From: Methylobacter psychrophilus
GTDB taxonomy: Bacteria; Pseudomonadota; Gammaproteobacteria; Methylococcales; Methylomonadaceae
DNA: 64,000 nt
Assembly (NCBI RefSeq): GCF_025583945.1
Contig: NZ_JAOEGU010000001.1
Coordinates: 1 to 64,000 of the forward strand
Reading direction: 5' to 3'
Shown here: positions 8,644-19,315 of the stretch, in pieces
Layout: the number at the start of each line of letters is the position of its first letter
Numbering within the stretch: the stretch's first letter is position 1
Program-made: the position numbers and the translations under genes
The notes under the pieces: generated by a model
Told to the model about the DNA's origin: nothing
The model's input: only the letters and a program-made list of their open reading frames with translations
The model's database searches: none

Positions 8644-8801
8644 ACTCGATGTTCAAGTTTTTTAGCTTGACTGGGACGAACCCAGATAAATCAAGGTGTT
8701 TTCATCAATAGACTCAAGTGCCACATGATTTCAATCATGGCTGTAAGGCTTGATTCAATGGGCTTCTCTAAAATCAAGAATTAAAAACTTGAACATCGAG
8801 T
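8644..8801. repeat. 158-bp MITE-like element with 19-bp perfect terminal inverted repeats
   Basis: The ends ACTCGATGTTCAAGTTTTT (8644-8662) and its exact reverse complement (8783-8801) bound 158 bp with no coding sequence. Inner hairpins are visible: CTGGG/CCCAG around ACGA, and CATGATT/AATCATG. Its right end (AATCAAGAATTAAAAACTTG) resembles short stretches near 31947 and, inverted, near 42178, so it may be one member of a dispersed family. It lies just after ntrC. Confidence 0.6.
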
Positions 8802-8910
8802 CTTAATATATTTTTAGCTAAAATAAAAGCTACAAAAAATTTGATATTTTGTAACCCATCAGTTTAATTCACCAGCGCTCCAGTATTGTTACATTTTTAG
8901 TTAAATAATC

Positions 8911-9002
8911 TCGATACTAACGGATACCATCCCTTTAAGGAATGGTATCCGTGCGTGCTAAAAATTTCATGTCATGGAAGTTTGATTTCTGAAAATCTAT
9001 AG
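8911..9002. repeat. Dispersed palindromic repeat, copy 1
   Basis: A 31-bp palindrome (8921-8951: CGGATACCATCCC, loop, GGTATCCG) is followed by a conserved tail (TCATGGAAGTTTGATTTCTG and CTATAGA). The same two-part unit recurs at 9178-9268, and the palindrome alone at 48771-48805. Confidence 0.6.
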
Positions 9003-9061
9003 ATACTGGAACGTGTTTTTATAAAGCGACTAACAGCTTATTAGCTGTAGCGTATTTATTA

Positions 9062-9104
9062 AGTCCCCCTCGCTTTGCTCGCCCTCTTTTTCAAAGGGGG
9101 CGGT
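9062..9104. repeat. C-run/G-run hairpin repeat
   Basis: CCCCCT (9064-9069) with CTTTG further in can pair with CAAAG and GGGGG at 9091-9099. It resembles short extragenic palindromes scattered through bacterial intergenic DNA. No function can be read from it. Confidence 0.35.
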
Positions 9105-9154
9105 GAATAACTACGCGGTAGTCAATATGTCCATTTAATATTTTTATTCCAAGA

Positions 9155-9268
9155 TATAGATTTTCAGATAAAAAATTTCGATGCTATCGGATACCATCCC
9201 TTGAAGGGATGTTATCCGTATAAACTAAATCATCATGTTATGGAAGTTTAATTTCTGAAAGTCTATAG
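9155..9268. repeat. Dispersed palindromic repeat, copy 2, with terminal inverted repeats
   Basis: The palindrome 9188-9218 (CGGATACCATCCC TTGA GGGATG.TATCCG) plus tail matches copy 1 at 8911-9002. Here the unit is also bounded by inverted ends, TATAGATTTTCAG (9156 onward) and CTGAAAGTCTATA (about 9255-9267), which gives a complete element of roughly 113 bp. Confidence 0.55.
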
Positions 9269-9327
9269 CTGTCTCTCTGGTGTGACTATTATGGTTTTGG
9301 GATTAAATTTTACACCGATATTCTTTA

Positions 9328-9376
9328 TGCACCACGACAGCTCATAACAAACATAATTGCGCCAACATGGTGCGTC
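9328..9376. promoter_or_regulatory. Paired NtrC boxes upstream of glnK
   Basis: CGCGCCAACATGGTGCG at 9360-9376 matches GCACC-N5-GGTGC at 9 of 10 core positions. A half-site, TGCACCACGAC, begins at 9328. The two sites are 32 bp apart, about three helical turns, the same spacing as the paired NtrC enhancer sites of enterobacterial glnA. They lie about 200-245 bp before the predicted transcription start. Confidence 0.55.
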
Positions 9377-9547
9377 TTATCGCCTGCTCACTAATGTATT
9401 TTTAGATAACAAGCATTGCCGTTAGGTAGTGCGGGGTAAGTTTCAGGTGATTATTAGTTTAACCAATTAATTGGTGACCTCTAAAGCCTGTTAAATATGG
9501 CTTTGTCGTATACGGTAAAATAATTGTGGGGGGTATAAGAACACACT

Positions 9548-9563
9548 TGGCACAGTCCATGCT
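9548..9563 (+). promoter_or_regulatory. Sigma-54 promoter of glnK-amtB
   Basis: TGGCACAGTCCATGCT matches TGGCAC-N5-TTGCW, with the -24 hexamer perfect and the GC correctly placed. Transcription should start near 9574, leaving a leader of about 35 nt that contains the AGAGAGGAAC ribosome binding site. Confidence 0.85.
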
Positions 9564-9596
9564 TTAAGTAATTTTGAGTCGTTACTTTAAAATTAA

Positions 9597-9947
<351 letters not shown>

Positions 9948-9964
9948 ATTATAAGGGGAGAAAT

Positions 9965-11374
9965 ATGAAACATCTATTAAAAAGCTTTATTGCAGTTGCT
10001 CTGTTGGGTTTTGCCGGATTTGCTTTCGCTGAGCCAGTTGTTAGTGCGGCAGCCGCTGTTACGCCGACTATTAATAAAGGCGATACTGCCTGGATGATTA
10101 TGGCGACTGTTTTAGTCATTCTTATGGTTATTCCTGGTTTGGCATTATTTTATGGTGGTATGGTGCGTGCCAAAAATATGCTGTCAATATTAATGCAGGT
10201 CTTCGTTATTTTCTCGATGATGGCAATAATGTGGGCGGTTTATGGTTATAGTATTGCATTTACCGAGGGTAACGCTTTTTTTGGTGGCTTGAGCAAGTTG
10301 TTTCTTCTTGGCGTCACGCCGGATTCAATGGCTGCTACTTTCAGCAAAGGTGTTTACGTTCCCGAGTATATGTATATTGCCTTTCAGTTAACATTTGCAG
10401 GTCTTACCCCGGCGTTGATTATTGGTGCATTTGCCGAACGGGTTAAATTTTCAGCGATATTAATATTTATGTTTATTTGGTTTACGTTTGCCTATTTACC
10501 AATGGCGCACATGGTTTGGTATTGGTCAGGTCCAGATGCCTATACTGATGCTGATGCTGCCGGTGTTGCAACCGCTACTGCAGGATTTTTGTTTCAAAAA
10601 GGAGCTTTGGATTTTGCCGGCGGCACGGTTGTCCATATTAATGCGGGTATTGCCGGGTTGATTGGTTGCTTGATGGTTGGTAAACGTATCGGTTACAAAA
10701 AAGAATCTCTTGCCCCTCATAGTGTCACGATGACTATGATTGGTGCATCGTTGTTATGGGTGGGTTGGTTTGGTTTTAATGTTGGCTCAAATCTTGAGGC
10801 CAATGGCCTTGCGGCTTTGGTTTTTGTTAATACCTTGCTGGCCAGTGCTGCCGCTACGTTAGCCTGGACTGCTGCGGAATGGATAATACGTGGTAAGCCC
10901 AGTATGTTGGGTGGCGCTTCCGGTGCAATTGCCGGGTTGGTTGCCATTACGCCGGCTTGTGGTTGGTCAGGACCTATGGGCGCTATTTGTTTGGGTTTAA
11001 TTGCCGGAGCGTTATGTTTCGTCGCGGTTTCAAGCCTGAAAAGCAAGCTGGGTTATGATGATTCGCTGGATGCTTTTGGTGTACATGGTATTGGTGGAAT
11101 TATTGGCGCTTTAGGTACTGCTGTTGTTGCCAGTCCGGCATTAGGTGGTACAGGCGTTTGGGATTATGTCACTAATGGCGTAGCAGAATACAGCATGTCG
11201 GGTCAGTTTATAAGCCAACTCTGGGGCGTTGCATTATGCATAGTTTGGTCTGCTGTTGTTTCCTTTATAGCCTTTAAATTTGTGGACATTATGATAGGAC
11301 TTCGTGTTAGTGAAGAATCAGAACGCGTCGGTCTGGATATTTCCGAACACGGCGAAACCGCTTATCACCAGTAA
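9965..11374 (+). CDS. amtB: Ammonium transporter AmtB
   Basis: A 469-residue Amt/MEP/Rh channel. It begins with a cleavable signal peptide (hydrophobic core to about residue 22, ending FAFA) followed by eleven hydrophobic helices. Recognisable family segments are MIMATVLVILMVIPGLALFY, the first pore histidine in GGTVVHINAG, and the second in FGVHGIGGIIGALG. The cytoplasmic tail ends ISEHGETAYHQ, the part blocked by GlnK. It is co-transcribed with glnK from the sigma-54 promoter and followed by a strong terminator, so it is expected to be induced by nitrogen limitation. Confidence 0.97.
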   Translation: MKHLLKSFIAVALLGFAGFAFAEPVVSAAAAVTPTINKGDTAWMIMATVLVILMVIPGLALFYGGMVRAKNMLSILMQVFVIFSMMAIMWAVYGYSIAFTEGNAFFGGLSKLFLLGVTPDSMAATFSKGVYVPEYMYIAFQLTFAGLTPALIIGAFAERVKFSAILIFMFIWFTFAYLPMAHMVWYWSGPDAYTDADAAGVATATAGFLFQKGALDFAGGTVVHINAGIAGLIGCLMVGKRIGYKKESLAPHSVTMTMIGASLLWVGWFGFNVGSNLEANGLAALVFVNTLLASAAATLAWTAAEWIIRGKPSMLGGASGAIAGLVAITPACGWSGPMGAICLGLIAGALCFVAVSSLKSKLGYDDSLDAFGVHGIGGIIGALGTAVVASPALGGTGVWDYVTNGVAEYSMSGQFISQLWGVALCIVWSAVVSFIAFKFVDIMIGLRVSEESERVGLDISEHGETAYHQ

Positions 11375-11486
11375 TTTAAACCGGTAATAAATAACGATGG
11401 GTTTTAGTTGATAGAGAGATCCACAAAAAGGTTGTTATTAATTTTAGATAGGCTTTACCAGATCAAAGTTGATTATTGGCTTTAAT

Positions 11487-11521
11487 CAAAAAAACGGGTG
11501 CATGTAGCACCCGTTTTTTTT
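11487..11521 (+). terminator. Intrinsic terminator after amtB
   Basis: ACGGGTGC (11494-11501), loop ATGTA, GCACCCGT (11507-11514), preceded by an A-run and followed by eight Ts. It lies 112 bp past the amtB stop and could work in both directions. Confidence 0.9.
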
Positions 11522-11724
11522 GCCCGAAAAATACTTCTTTAAGTACTCTTTCTATAGATGTTGCTGGGGTAGTTTCGCGTCAGAAAACCGCCTTATAAGC
11601 ACAATAACGCCGACATCAGTCTATTTAAGTTGTGGTAGATTACCTGTCGGATCAATCCAGCCTACAGAGTTAATCCGTCTTAAGCGTTATTTGCAGTTAT
11701 TACAACATCTTGGTTGTCAGTAAT
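11522..11724. other. Intergenic stretch, nothing recognised
   Basis: Between the amtB terminator and the convergent nuclease-like gene. A 67-codon frame here (11520-11723) starts inside the terminator, has no ribosome binding site and shows no family signal. Confidence 0.5.
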
Positions 11725-12951
11725 TTAAAGCCCAAGCTCAATTTTTTTATTTTTTATCTCGTTTATAAACTTGTAAATGCCTTCGGGATCATTTAAAAGC
11801 AATACCCGTAAATGAGATTTCCGGGTATTTCCCCCTAGAATTTGATTTTGACTTTTGTTTCTTACAATACTGTTGGCTTCATCGTAAATACCGAAGTAAG
11901 CATATATTTCTGCAAGAACAAAACCGACACGCGGGCCATCTGGATCAGTCATGCTAAAGCTAAAGCCAATGTCTTTCCAATCATCTTTTTTACCTTTTTG
12001 TCGTAACCATTTGCTGATGCTTGCTACTGTAAATGGTTTATATTCACCATGCTTATTAATAGTTTCTTCGCCAAATATGCTGGTAAGCTCTTTACACAGT
12101 TTATGAGAAACAAAATCAGCTAAGCTTTTTCTAGATTCCACCATTAATTCATATATTTTTTTTTGTTCATCTTCTGGCAGATTCAGTGCGTATTGATCCA
12201 AGCTCAAAACTTTTCTCCATGGTTTATTAGTGTTTAATCGTTCCAATATCATTTGATATTCTTCAAAGGCATTTTTTCGTCCTCCTGCAGGCGCGAGTTT
12301 GGTACAGTTACTTACCCACTCTTGCAGTTTTGGAAAGTATGGCAAATGCACAAAGGGAATTTTTGCTCCAGTATTTAGATTAATACTTGATAACAGTTCA
12401 GGCCTATTATCGGGGAATCCTTCCCAATGAAGTGTTCCACTCTCAGGCCTAAAGCCGATTAAACTTTTAGACTCTGAAGAAGGCTCTTTCTTGGTTTTCG
12501 ATAAATAAATAACGGCAATATTACTGGAAATATCTTCTCTATTTTCAAAGAATTTTTTTTGAACATATTGAATATAGCGTGTAATTTGATATTTTTGATC
12601 AACTGCGTTAAGTTTATTCTCTATTATCAAGAAGTTGTTATCGTCATGTATCAGTAGATCAATACTACCTTTTTCCTTGAATACTTTGGCATTTTCAGGA
12701 TCAATAAAACTTTTAAGTTCATCAGGAAGTAGGCCAAGAAAAACTTTTAAAAATTGATTGCCGCAATAATGCAGTCCATCAGGGTTGATCATGGAGAAAA
12801 TAAATCTTGAATGAAGCCTGACTTCATCATTAGTATTTAACAAAGCATTCATTAAGCTATAGTCATGAACTCCCTGCTCTATCAGCTTCTTATTCTCAGC
12901 TTTCAAGTCTTGATAAATTGCTAGACATTCTTCTATTTTATGCGCTTCCAA
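11725..12951 (-). CDS. PD-(D/E)XK nuclease superfamily protein (PF14281-like)
   Basis: A 408-residue soluble protein with a PD-(D/E)XK nuclease core near residues 95-130: Asp98 in GSIDLLIHDD, then Glu111 and Lys113 in IIENKLNAVDQ, followed by QITRYIQYV. The segment NDEVRLHSRFIFSMINPDG (41-59) before it is typical of PF14281-like proteins. The C-terminal half (about 210-400) is a second, unassigned domain. Such proteins are often stand-alone or sit with phage-defence genes; no methylase, helicase or toxin partner lies nearby here. The start is a TTG at 12951 behind AGGGAATAACAAA. The gene stands alone between amtB and gatB. A role in DNA cleavage or defence is an inference. Confidence 0.75.
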   Translation of the reverse strand: MEAHKIEECLAIYQDLKAENKKLIEQGVHDYSLMNALLNTNDEVRLHSRFIFSMINPDGLHYCGNQFLKVFLGLLPDELKSFIDPENAKVFKEKGSIDLLIHDDNNFLIIENKLNAVDQKYQITRYIQYVQKKFFENREDISSNIAVIYLSKTKKEPSSESKSLIGFRPESGTLHWEGFPDNRPELLSSINLNTGAKIPFVHLPYFPKLQEWVSNCTKLAPAGGRKNAFEEYQMILERLNTNKPWRKVLSLDQYALNLPEDEQKKIYELMVESRKSLADFVSHKLCKELTSIFGEETINKHGEYKPFTVASISKWLRQKGKKDDWKDIGFSFSMTDPDGPRVGFVLAEIYAYFGIYDEANSIVRNKSQNQILGGNTRKSHLRVLLLNDPEGIYKFINEIKNKKIELGL

Positions 12952-13038
12952 TTTGTTATTCCCTTATATAATATTGACTTACAAAGCTGACGCCTCATTT
13001 CTTTACTGCATTGAGACTACGAATGGCAAAAATAAGAG

Positions 13039-13061
13039 GTGGGCAAAAAAGTATTGCCCAC
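13039..13061. repeat. GTGGGCAA/TTGCCCAC hairpin downstream of gatB
   Basis: GTGGGCAA (13039-13046) pairs with TTGCCCAC (13054-13061). A near-identical hairpin follows pntB at 57988-58011, so it is a dispersed extragenic palindrome, possibly acting as a transcription or RNA-decay barrier at operon ends. Confidence 0.55.
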
Positions 13062-13083
13062 TTTGTCTGGATCAAGGGTAGAG

Positions 13084-14517
13084 TTACCCTTGTAATTTCT
13101 CTTTGAGCATTTTGTTTACTTCGGCGGGATTGGCTTTGCCTTGCATGGCTTTCATCACTTGGCCGACAAAGAAAGCGAAGACTTTATCTTTACCGCTACG
13201 GTATTGTTCAACCTGGCCTTGATTGTCGGCAATGATTTTGTCGATAATGGCTTCAATGGCACCCGAGTCAGTGATTTGTTTTAAGCCTTTTTCGGCAATA
13301 ATTTCATCGGCCGATGATGTGGATTGCCACAATTCTTCAAACACTTGTTTGGCGATTTTACCGGAAATGGTGTTGTCGCTAATACGGGTTAATAAACCTG
13401 CCAGACGTTCGTCGCTGACCGGTGAGTCAGTAATTTCCAGACCTGCTTTGTTGAGTGCCGCAGAAAGATCGCCGGTTATCCAGTTGGCACAGAGCTTGGC
13501 TTCGCAGCCTGATGCGTTAACCACATTTTCAAAATAATCAGCCAATTGACGCGAGGAGATAAGAATAGTCGCGTTTTCTTCATCCAGATTGTAATCTGAT
13601 TTAAAACGTTGTTTTTTGGCTTCAGGTAATTCAGGTAATGCCGCTTTTATTTGCGCTTTAAAGTCTTCGTCGATGATAACGGGCAATAAATCCGGGTCAG
13701 GGAAGTACCGGTAGTCATTGGCTTCTTCTTTGCTGCGCATGGAGCGCGTTTCATCTTTTACGGAATCATACAAACGGGTTTCCTGAACGACTCTGCCGCC
13801 GTTTTCTATCAGCTCAATTTGCCGCTCAACTTCATGGTTAATGGCTTTTTCAACAAATTTAAACGAGTTGATGTTTTTAATTTCCGCTCGCGTGCCAAAT
13901 TCAACTTGGCCTTTGGGACGTACCGAGACGTTGGCATCACAACGGAAAGAACCTTCCTGCATATTACCGTCACAAATGCCCAGATAACGGACCAGTTCAT
14001 GTAACTTGCGCATATAGGCAACCGCTTCTTTGGCGGAGCGCATATCCGGTTCGGAGACGATTTCCAATAGTGGCGTTCCTGCACGATTTAAGTCAATGCC
14101 GGTTAAACCATGAAAGTTTTCATGCAGTGATTTACCGGCATCTTCTTCCAGATGGGCACGCGTGACGCCAATGCGTTTGGTTACTCCATCAACATCAATA
14201 TCCAAATGTCCAACACCGACAATAGGGTGATCCATCTGGCTGATTTGATAGCCTTTGGGTAAGTCGGGGTAAAAATAATTTTTTCTGGCAAATACCGAAT
14301 ACGGGGCGATATGCGCCTCGATAGCCATGCCAAAAATGACTGCCATGCGCACGGCTTCTTTATTTAATACCGGCAAAACACCGGGCAAGCCTAAATCGAC
14401 AGCACAAGCCTGGGTATTGGGCTCTGCGCCATAAGCCGTCGGTGCGCCGGAAAAAATTTTTGATTTGGTTGCCAATTGTGCGTGCACTTCCAGGCCGATA
14501 ACAGTTTCCCATTCCAT
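13084..14517 (-). CDS. gatB: Asp/Glu-tRNA amidotransferase subunit B
   Basis: A 477-residue subunit that kinases and transamidates mischarged Glu-tRNAGln (or Asp-tRNAAsn) using ammonia from GatA. The start [15 protein letters not shown] at 14517 is chosen because AAGGA lies 7 nt before it; the frame extends to a TTG at 14535, but that would overlap gatA. Visible family segments are [26 protein letters not shown], the hinge region [16 protein letters not shown] and a C-terminal YqeY-like tail ending [13 protein letters not shown]. It is third in the gatC-gatA-gatB operon. Presence of gatCAB implies indirect Gln- and/or Asn-tRNA synthesis. Confidence 0.97.
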   Translation of the reverse strand: MEWETVIGLEVHAQLATKSKIFSGAPTAYGAEPNTQACAVDLGLPGVLPVLNKEAVRMAVIFGMAIEAHIAPYSVFARKNYFYPDLPKGYQISQMDHPIVGVGHLDIDVDGVTKRIGVTRAHLEEDAGKSLHENFHGLTGIDLNRAGTPLLEIVSEPDMRSAKEAVAYMRKLHELVRYLGICDGNMQEGSFRCDANVSVRPKGQVEFGTRAEIKNINSFKFVEKAINHEVERQIELIENGGRVVQETRLYDSVKDETRSMRSKEEANDYRYFPDPDLLPVIIDEDFKAQIKAALPELPEAKKQRFKSDYNLDEENATILISSRQLADYFENVVNASGCEAKLCANWITGDLSAALNKAGLEITDSPVSDERLAGLLTRISDNTISGKIAKQVFEELWQSTSSADEIIAEKGLKQITDSGAIEAIIDKIIADNQGQVEQYRSGKDKVFAFFVGQVMKAMQGKANPAEVNKMLKEKLQG

Positions 14518-14527
14518 CGTTAATTCC

Positions 14528-15979
14528 TTATTCAAAACCTTTAGGGGTGTGTTTATGCCAATCGGTCACTTGTTGGTACTGATGGGCAATGTTTAACAAG
14601 CGGTCTTCGGCAAAATAATTACCAATAATCTGCAAGCCTACGGGTAACCCGCCTACAAATCCGGCAGGAACTGACAGGGCAGGGACGCCGGCAAGGTTGA
14701 TGGCAATGGTATAAATGTCGGATAAATACATTTCTATCGGGTTGCTCATTTTCTCGCCAATGCCAAAAGCCGTTGTCGGTGTGACAGGACCCATGATGAC
14801 ATCCACTTCGGTTAGCGCATTTTTAAAGTCTTCACTGATTAGGCGTCGAATTTTTTGTGCTTTAAGATAATAAGCATCGTAATAGCCGGTGGATAACGCA
14901 TAAGTACCCATAAGAATGCGACGTTTAACTTCTTTGCCAAAGCCTTCGCCGCGAGAGCGGGTATAAAGGTCGGCCAAATCGACCGGGTTTTCACAGCGAT
15001 AGCCATAACGCACGCCATCGAAACGCGACAAGTTGGCCGAACATTCAGCGGGAGCAATCACATAATAAGCCGGGATAGCTAATTTTAAATTAGGCATGGA
15101 GATTTCTTTGATCTCTGCGCCTAATTTACGGTATTCATTGATGGCTGTTTCAAGCGTTGCCGCGACATCGCTGTTTAAGCCGTCGCCAAAAAATTCTTTG
15201 GGCAAACCAATTTTTAAACCGGCAAGCGAGTTATTTAGTCCGGCACAATAATCGGGGACGGGCAAATCAACACTGGTTGAATCTTTTTCATCAAATCCTG
15301 CCATGGTTTGCAACATAACCGCTGCATCTTCAGCGCTACGTGCCATGGGGCCGCCCTGATCCAGACTGGAGGCATAAGCAATCATGCCGTAGCGGGATAC
15401 ACGGCCATAAGTGGGTTTTAATCCGGTAATGCCGCACAAGGCTGCAGGTTGGCGTATCGAGCCTCCGGTATCGGTACCGGTTGCGCAGACGGCCAGTCGT
15501 GCGGCGACCGCTGCTGCAGAACCGCCAGAGGAACCACCGGGAACTTTATTGATATCCCAGGGGTTTTTAACGGCACCGTAATAACTGGTTTCGTTCGATG
15601 AGCCCATCGCAAACTCATCCATATTGAGTTTGCCCAACATGACGGCACCCGCCTGATTAAATTTTTCGACTACCGTGGCGTTATACGGCGCAGTGAAATT
15701 ATCGAGCATTTTAGAACCACAGGTGGTTTTAACATCCAGGGTGCAAAAAATGTCTTTTTGGGCAATGGGTATGCCGGTTAATAATTCAGCAGTACCGTTA
15801 GCCAGTCGAACATCAGCTGCCTGGGCATTTTGCAGTGCGGCAGCTTCAGTGACAGTAATATAAGCGTTTAGATGTTGGTGTTGCTTGATTCGATCCAAAA
15901 ACCCTTGAGTTAACTCTACGCTGGAAAATTCACCTGAACGCAAACTTTGGCCTAATTCTAACAATGTTTTAGTGTGCAT
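14528..15979 (-). CDS. gatA: Asp/Glu-tRNA amidotransferase subunit A
   Basis: A 483-residue amidase-signature enzyme that releases ammonia from glutamine and channels it to GatB. The catalytic triad is visible: Lys75 (IAQKD), Ser150 in the motif [13 protein letters not shown] and Ser174 in [11 protein letters not shown]. Length and spacing are normal for GatA. It lies 15 bp after gatC and 10 bp before the gatB start, as a tight operon. Confidence 0.97.
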   Translation of the reverse strand: MHTKTLLELGQSLRSGEFSSVELTQGFLDRIKQHQHLNAYITVTEAAALQNAQAADVRLANGTAELLTGIPIAQKDIFCTLDVKTTCGSKMLDNFTAPYNATVVEKFNQAGAVMLGKLNMDEFAMGSSNETSYYGAVKNPWDINKVPGGSSGGSAAAVAARLAVCATGTDTGGSIRQPAALCGITGLKPTYGRVSRYGMIAYASSLDQGGPMARSAEDAAVMLQTMAGFDEKDSTSVDLPVPDYCAGLNNSLAGLKIGLPKEFFGDGLNSDVAATLETAINEYRKLGAEIKEISMPNLKLAIPAYYVIAPAECSANLSRFDGVRYGYRCENPVDLADLYTRSRGEGFGKEVKRRILMGTYALSTGYYDAYYLKAQKIRRLISEDFKNALTEVDVIMGPVTPTTAFGIGEKMSNPIEMYLSDIYTIAINLAGVPALSVPAGFVGGLPVGLQIIGNYFAEDRLLNIAHQYQQVTDWHKHTPKGFE

Positions 15980-15994
15980 TATTGTGCGTTCCTT

Positions 15995-16282
15995 TTATTC
16001 AATGACTTTGGGAACCAGATAAAGTCCCGCTTCGACTTGTGGCGCGATAGCCTGAAATTTTTCCCGATTATTCTGTTCTGTCGCCATATCAGCTCTTAAC
16101 CGTTGTGCCTGATCCATGGGATGAGCCATAGGCTCAACATCATCGGTATTTAACTCACTCATTTGGGTCATTAAATCCAGTATGCCTGAAAGATCTTTTG
16201 CATAAGATTCAATATCTTGTTTTTCAATTCCCAAACGCGCCAAATGCGCAATTTTGTTTACATCATCTGCCGTTAACGACAT
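15995..16282 (-). CDS. gatC: Asp/Glu-tRNA amidotransferase subunit C
   Basis: A 95-residue small subunit that wraps around GatA and stabilises the GatA-GatB interface. The typical N-terminus (VNKIAHLARLGI) and the central DVEPMAHPMD segment, followed by LRADMAT, are present. AGGGAGACAACA precedes the ATG. It is the first gene of gatCAB and diverges from mreB across about 250 bp, which must hold both promoters; I could not identify them confidently. Confidence 0.96.
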   Translation of the reverse strand: MSLTADDVNKIAHLARLGIEKQDIESYAKDLSGILDLMTQMSELNTDDVEPMAHPMDQAQRLRADMATEQNNREKFQAIAPQVEAGLYLVPKVIE

Positions 16283-16517
16283 TGTTGTCTCCCTATTTAA
16301 AATCAGTTTTGATGTTGTTTATCGATCATAAAAAGTACACGATTAAAGGTGAAAAAAACCTGATTTTCAACATCCTCGTTCTTTGCTTTTAGCCTTGGAC
16401 CTTGGACATTTCACCATTTAGCTTTTACCTTTGCCACGTATATTACTACAAAAATCATACTTATATCTTGCTCAAATACCCGCTTGATTGATAAAGTAGT
16501 GTCATTTTCTTCTTTAA

Positions 16518-17579
<1,062 letters not shown>

Positions 17580-17629
17580 TAGCCCGGCTGCAAATCGTAT
17601 TATGTCCTGGTTTTCTTATTCAACTTATT

Positions 17630-17795
17630 CCCAAGCTTCCGGCTTCACTGCCATTAAGTTAAGAAATAAGGAATCAAAAAACATGTTTTTTGATTCCTTA
17701 TCAACAGGGACTGCAGGAGTACAAACCTAGGTTTGCACTCCATGTAAAAGGTATTTCAAAGCTTAACTTAATGGCAGTGAAGCTCCGGTTTCGGA
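17630..17795. mobile_element. Palindromic MITE-like element, copy 1 (between mreB and mreC)
   Basis: The perfect 22-bp terminal inverted repeats are GCTTCACTGCCATTAAGTTA plus AG (17642-17663) and its reverse complement (17762-17783). Inside are two strong hairpins: AAGGAATCAAAAAACATG with its mirror (about 17668-17700), and GGAGTACAAACCTAGGTTTG followed by CACTCC (17716-17741). The same 142-bp core recurs, inverted, at 38636-38777. No transposase is encoded, so it would have been moved in trans. Its stem-loops lie in the mre transcript. Confidence 0.75.
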
Positions 17796-17937
17796 ACGCT
17801 ATTTGTGTTGGCGAGCATAAGTAAAGACTTTCGCCTTCAGGTGCGAGAGCCCTGTCAACAAAAGCCGTTGCGATAGCGACACTAAAGCTGATTTCATAGC
17901 TATCTGCGTAACATCAATTGATTAAGAGGCACCTGCT

Positions 17938-18825
17938 ATAAAACTTTTATTTGCCACCGGCCCATCAATCAACACCCGACTTCTGGTAGCAATCATTGCT
18001 TCTGTTGCTTTACTGGCAACGGAACACAGAAGCTCAAAATTGGACTCATTACGCACTGTGCTTTCTTTTTTTGTTGACCCGTTAAAATACCTGGTTGATT
18101 TACCCACGGTTCTTATTGATCACGCTACTGATTCTGTCAGTTCATACAGCGCATTAAAAACAGAAAACGAAAAGTTGCGCGAAGAGCAGCTTATTGATCA
18201 AACCCGTCTGCTTAAATTTGCCGCCCTGGAAAAAGAAAATATTCGCTTGCGGGCGTTGTTGGAAAATTCTTTTAAGCTGGGTGAACAGGTACTGGTTGCT
18301 GAATTATTATCGATTAATATGGCACCTTATGAACATATTGTCGTGGTCAATAAAGGTACCCGTTTTGGCGTTCATCCCCAGCAACCGGTATTGGATGCTA
18401 ACGGTGTGGTTGGGCAGGTTTTTCGGGCCTTACCGTTCACCTCTGAAATCATGTTAATTACCGATCCCAATCATGCCATTCCGGTTCAGGTTAATCGTAA
18501 TGGTTTATTAACGATTGCCGTAGGTAGTGGTCAACTAAACCGCTTGGTTTTGCCTTTTTTGCCCAGCAATGCCGATATTCGTCCGGGAGACTTATTAATA
18601 ACATCAGGTTTGGGCGGTACTTTTCCACAAGGTTATCCGGTGGCTGTCGTGGATGAATTTACATCACAACCCAATAAGGCTTTTGCAACCATTACCGCTA
18701 CTCCCAAAGCTTTGCTGGATCGCAACAGAGAGTTAATGATAGTCTGGAGCAACCCGGCGTCGGTACCGCTTATTTCAAAACCAACAGTTAACGAAGCGGA
18801 GACCAAGACTGATGCAGTTAGATAA
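17938..18825 (+). CDS. mreC: Rod-shape protein MreC, apparent AUA start
   Basis: MreC is the periplasmic scaffold that activates PBP2-RodA. The open frame runs from 17926 after a stop at 17923, but it has no ATG, GTG or TTG before a TTG at 18040. That TTG would remove the signal anchor. The sequence from the ATA at 17938 (then KLLFATGPSINTRLLVAII) is the usual MreC N-terminus with ATA where ATG is expected, and AAGAGGC lies 7-8 nt before it. I therefore annotate 295 residues from 17938. Domains are cytoplasmic residues 1-13, a membrane helix at about 14-29, a coiled coil near 70-105, then the beta-rich domain to about 275. It overlaps mreD by 14 bp. Confidence 0.9.
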   Translation: MKLLFATGPSINTRLLVAIIASVALLATEHRSSKLDSLRTVLSFFVDPLKYLVDLPTVLIDHATDSVSSYSALKTENEKLREEQLIDQTRLLKFAALEKENIRLRALLENSFKLGEQVLVAELLSINMAPYEHIVVVNKGTRFGVHPQQPVLDANGVVGQVFRALPFTSEIMLITDPNHAIPVQVNRNGLLTIAVGSGQLNRLVLPFLPSNADIRPGDLLITSGLGGTFPQGYPVAVVDEFTSQPNKAFATITATPKALLDRNRELMIVWSNPASVPLISKPTVNEAETKTDAVR

Positions 18826-19297
18826 TTATGTTGGATTTTTTCGAATCATCCTGACTCTGGTGCTGGCGATGTGCCTGAGAATTGCGCCTTGGCCCGTAGA
18901 AATAGCGGTATATAATCCAGACTGGGTGCTGCTGGTTCTGGTGTACTGGTCACTTGCCTTGCCTGAGCGGGTCGGTATTTTTCATGCCTGGACGTTTGGC
19001 CTGCTTACCGACGTAATGACTGGCAGGTTACTCGGTCAATATGCTTTGGCGTATTCATTGATTATCTATCTGTGTCTTAAACTGCATAAACGTCTACGTC
19101 AATTCCCGGTGTTGCAACAAGGCATGTTTGTTTTTTGTTGTCTGTTATTGTCGCAATTACTGCTTTTCTTTATAAAAAACCTGCAACATCCCGCGCAACT
19201 TCATGCCTCTTTCTGGCTACCTGTTATTACCGGTACATTGTGTTGGCCACTGGTCTATGGTCTTCTGCGCGTTGTCCGTTTATCGCGATACCTTTGA
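18812..19297 (+). CDS. mreD: Rod-shape membrane protein MreD
   Basis: A 161-residue inner-membrane protein with five to six hydrophobic helices and family landmarks RIAPWPVEIAVYNPDWVLLV and TFGLLTDVMTGRLLGQYAL. MreD partners MreC in the elongasome. The ATG lies inside the 3' end of mreC, behind CGGAGACC, indicating translational coupling. The next gene, mrdA, follows after 18 bp. Confidence 0.95.
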   Translation: MQLDNYVGFFRIILTLVLAMCLRIAPWPVEIAVYNPDWVLLVLVYWSLALPERVGIFHAWTFGLLTDVMTGRLLGQYALAYSLIIYLCLKLHKRLRQFPVLQQGMFVFCCLLLSQLLLFFIKNLQHPAQLHASFWLPVITGTLCWPLVYGLLRVVRLSRYL

Positions 19298-19315
19298 TAG
19301 AAAACGCAACAAACC

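Noticed and set aside
11520-11723. 67-codon frame after amtB
   Set aside because: It starts inside the terminator and has no ribosome binding site or recognisable protein pattern.
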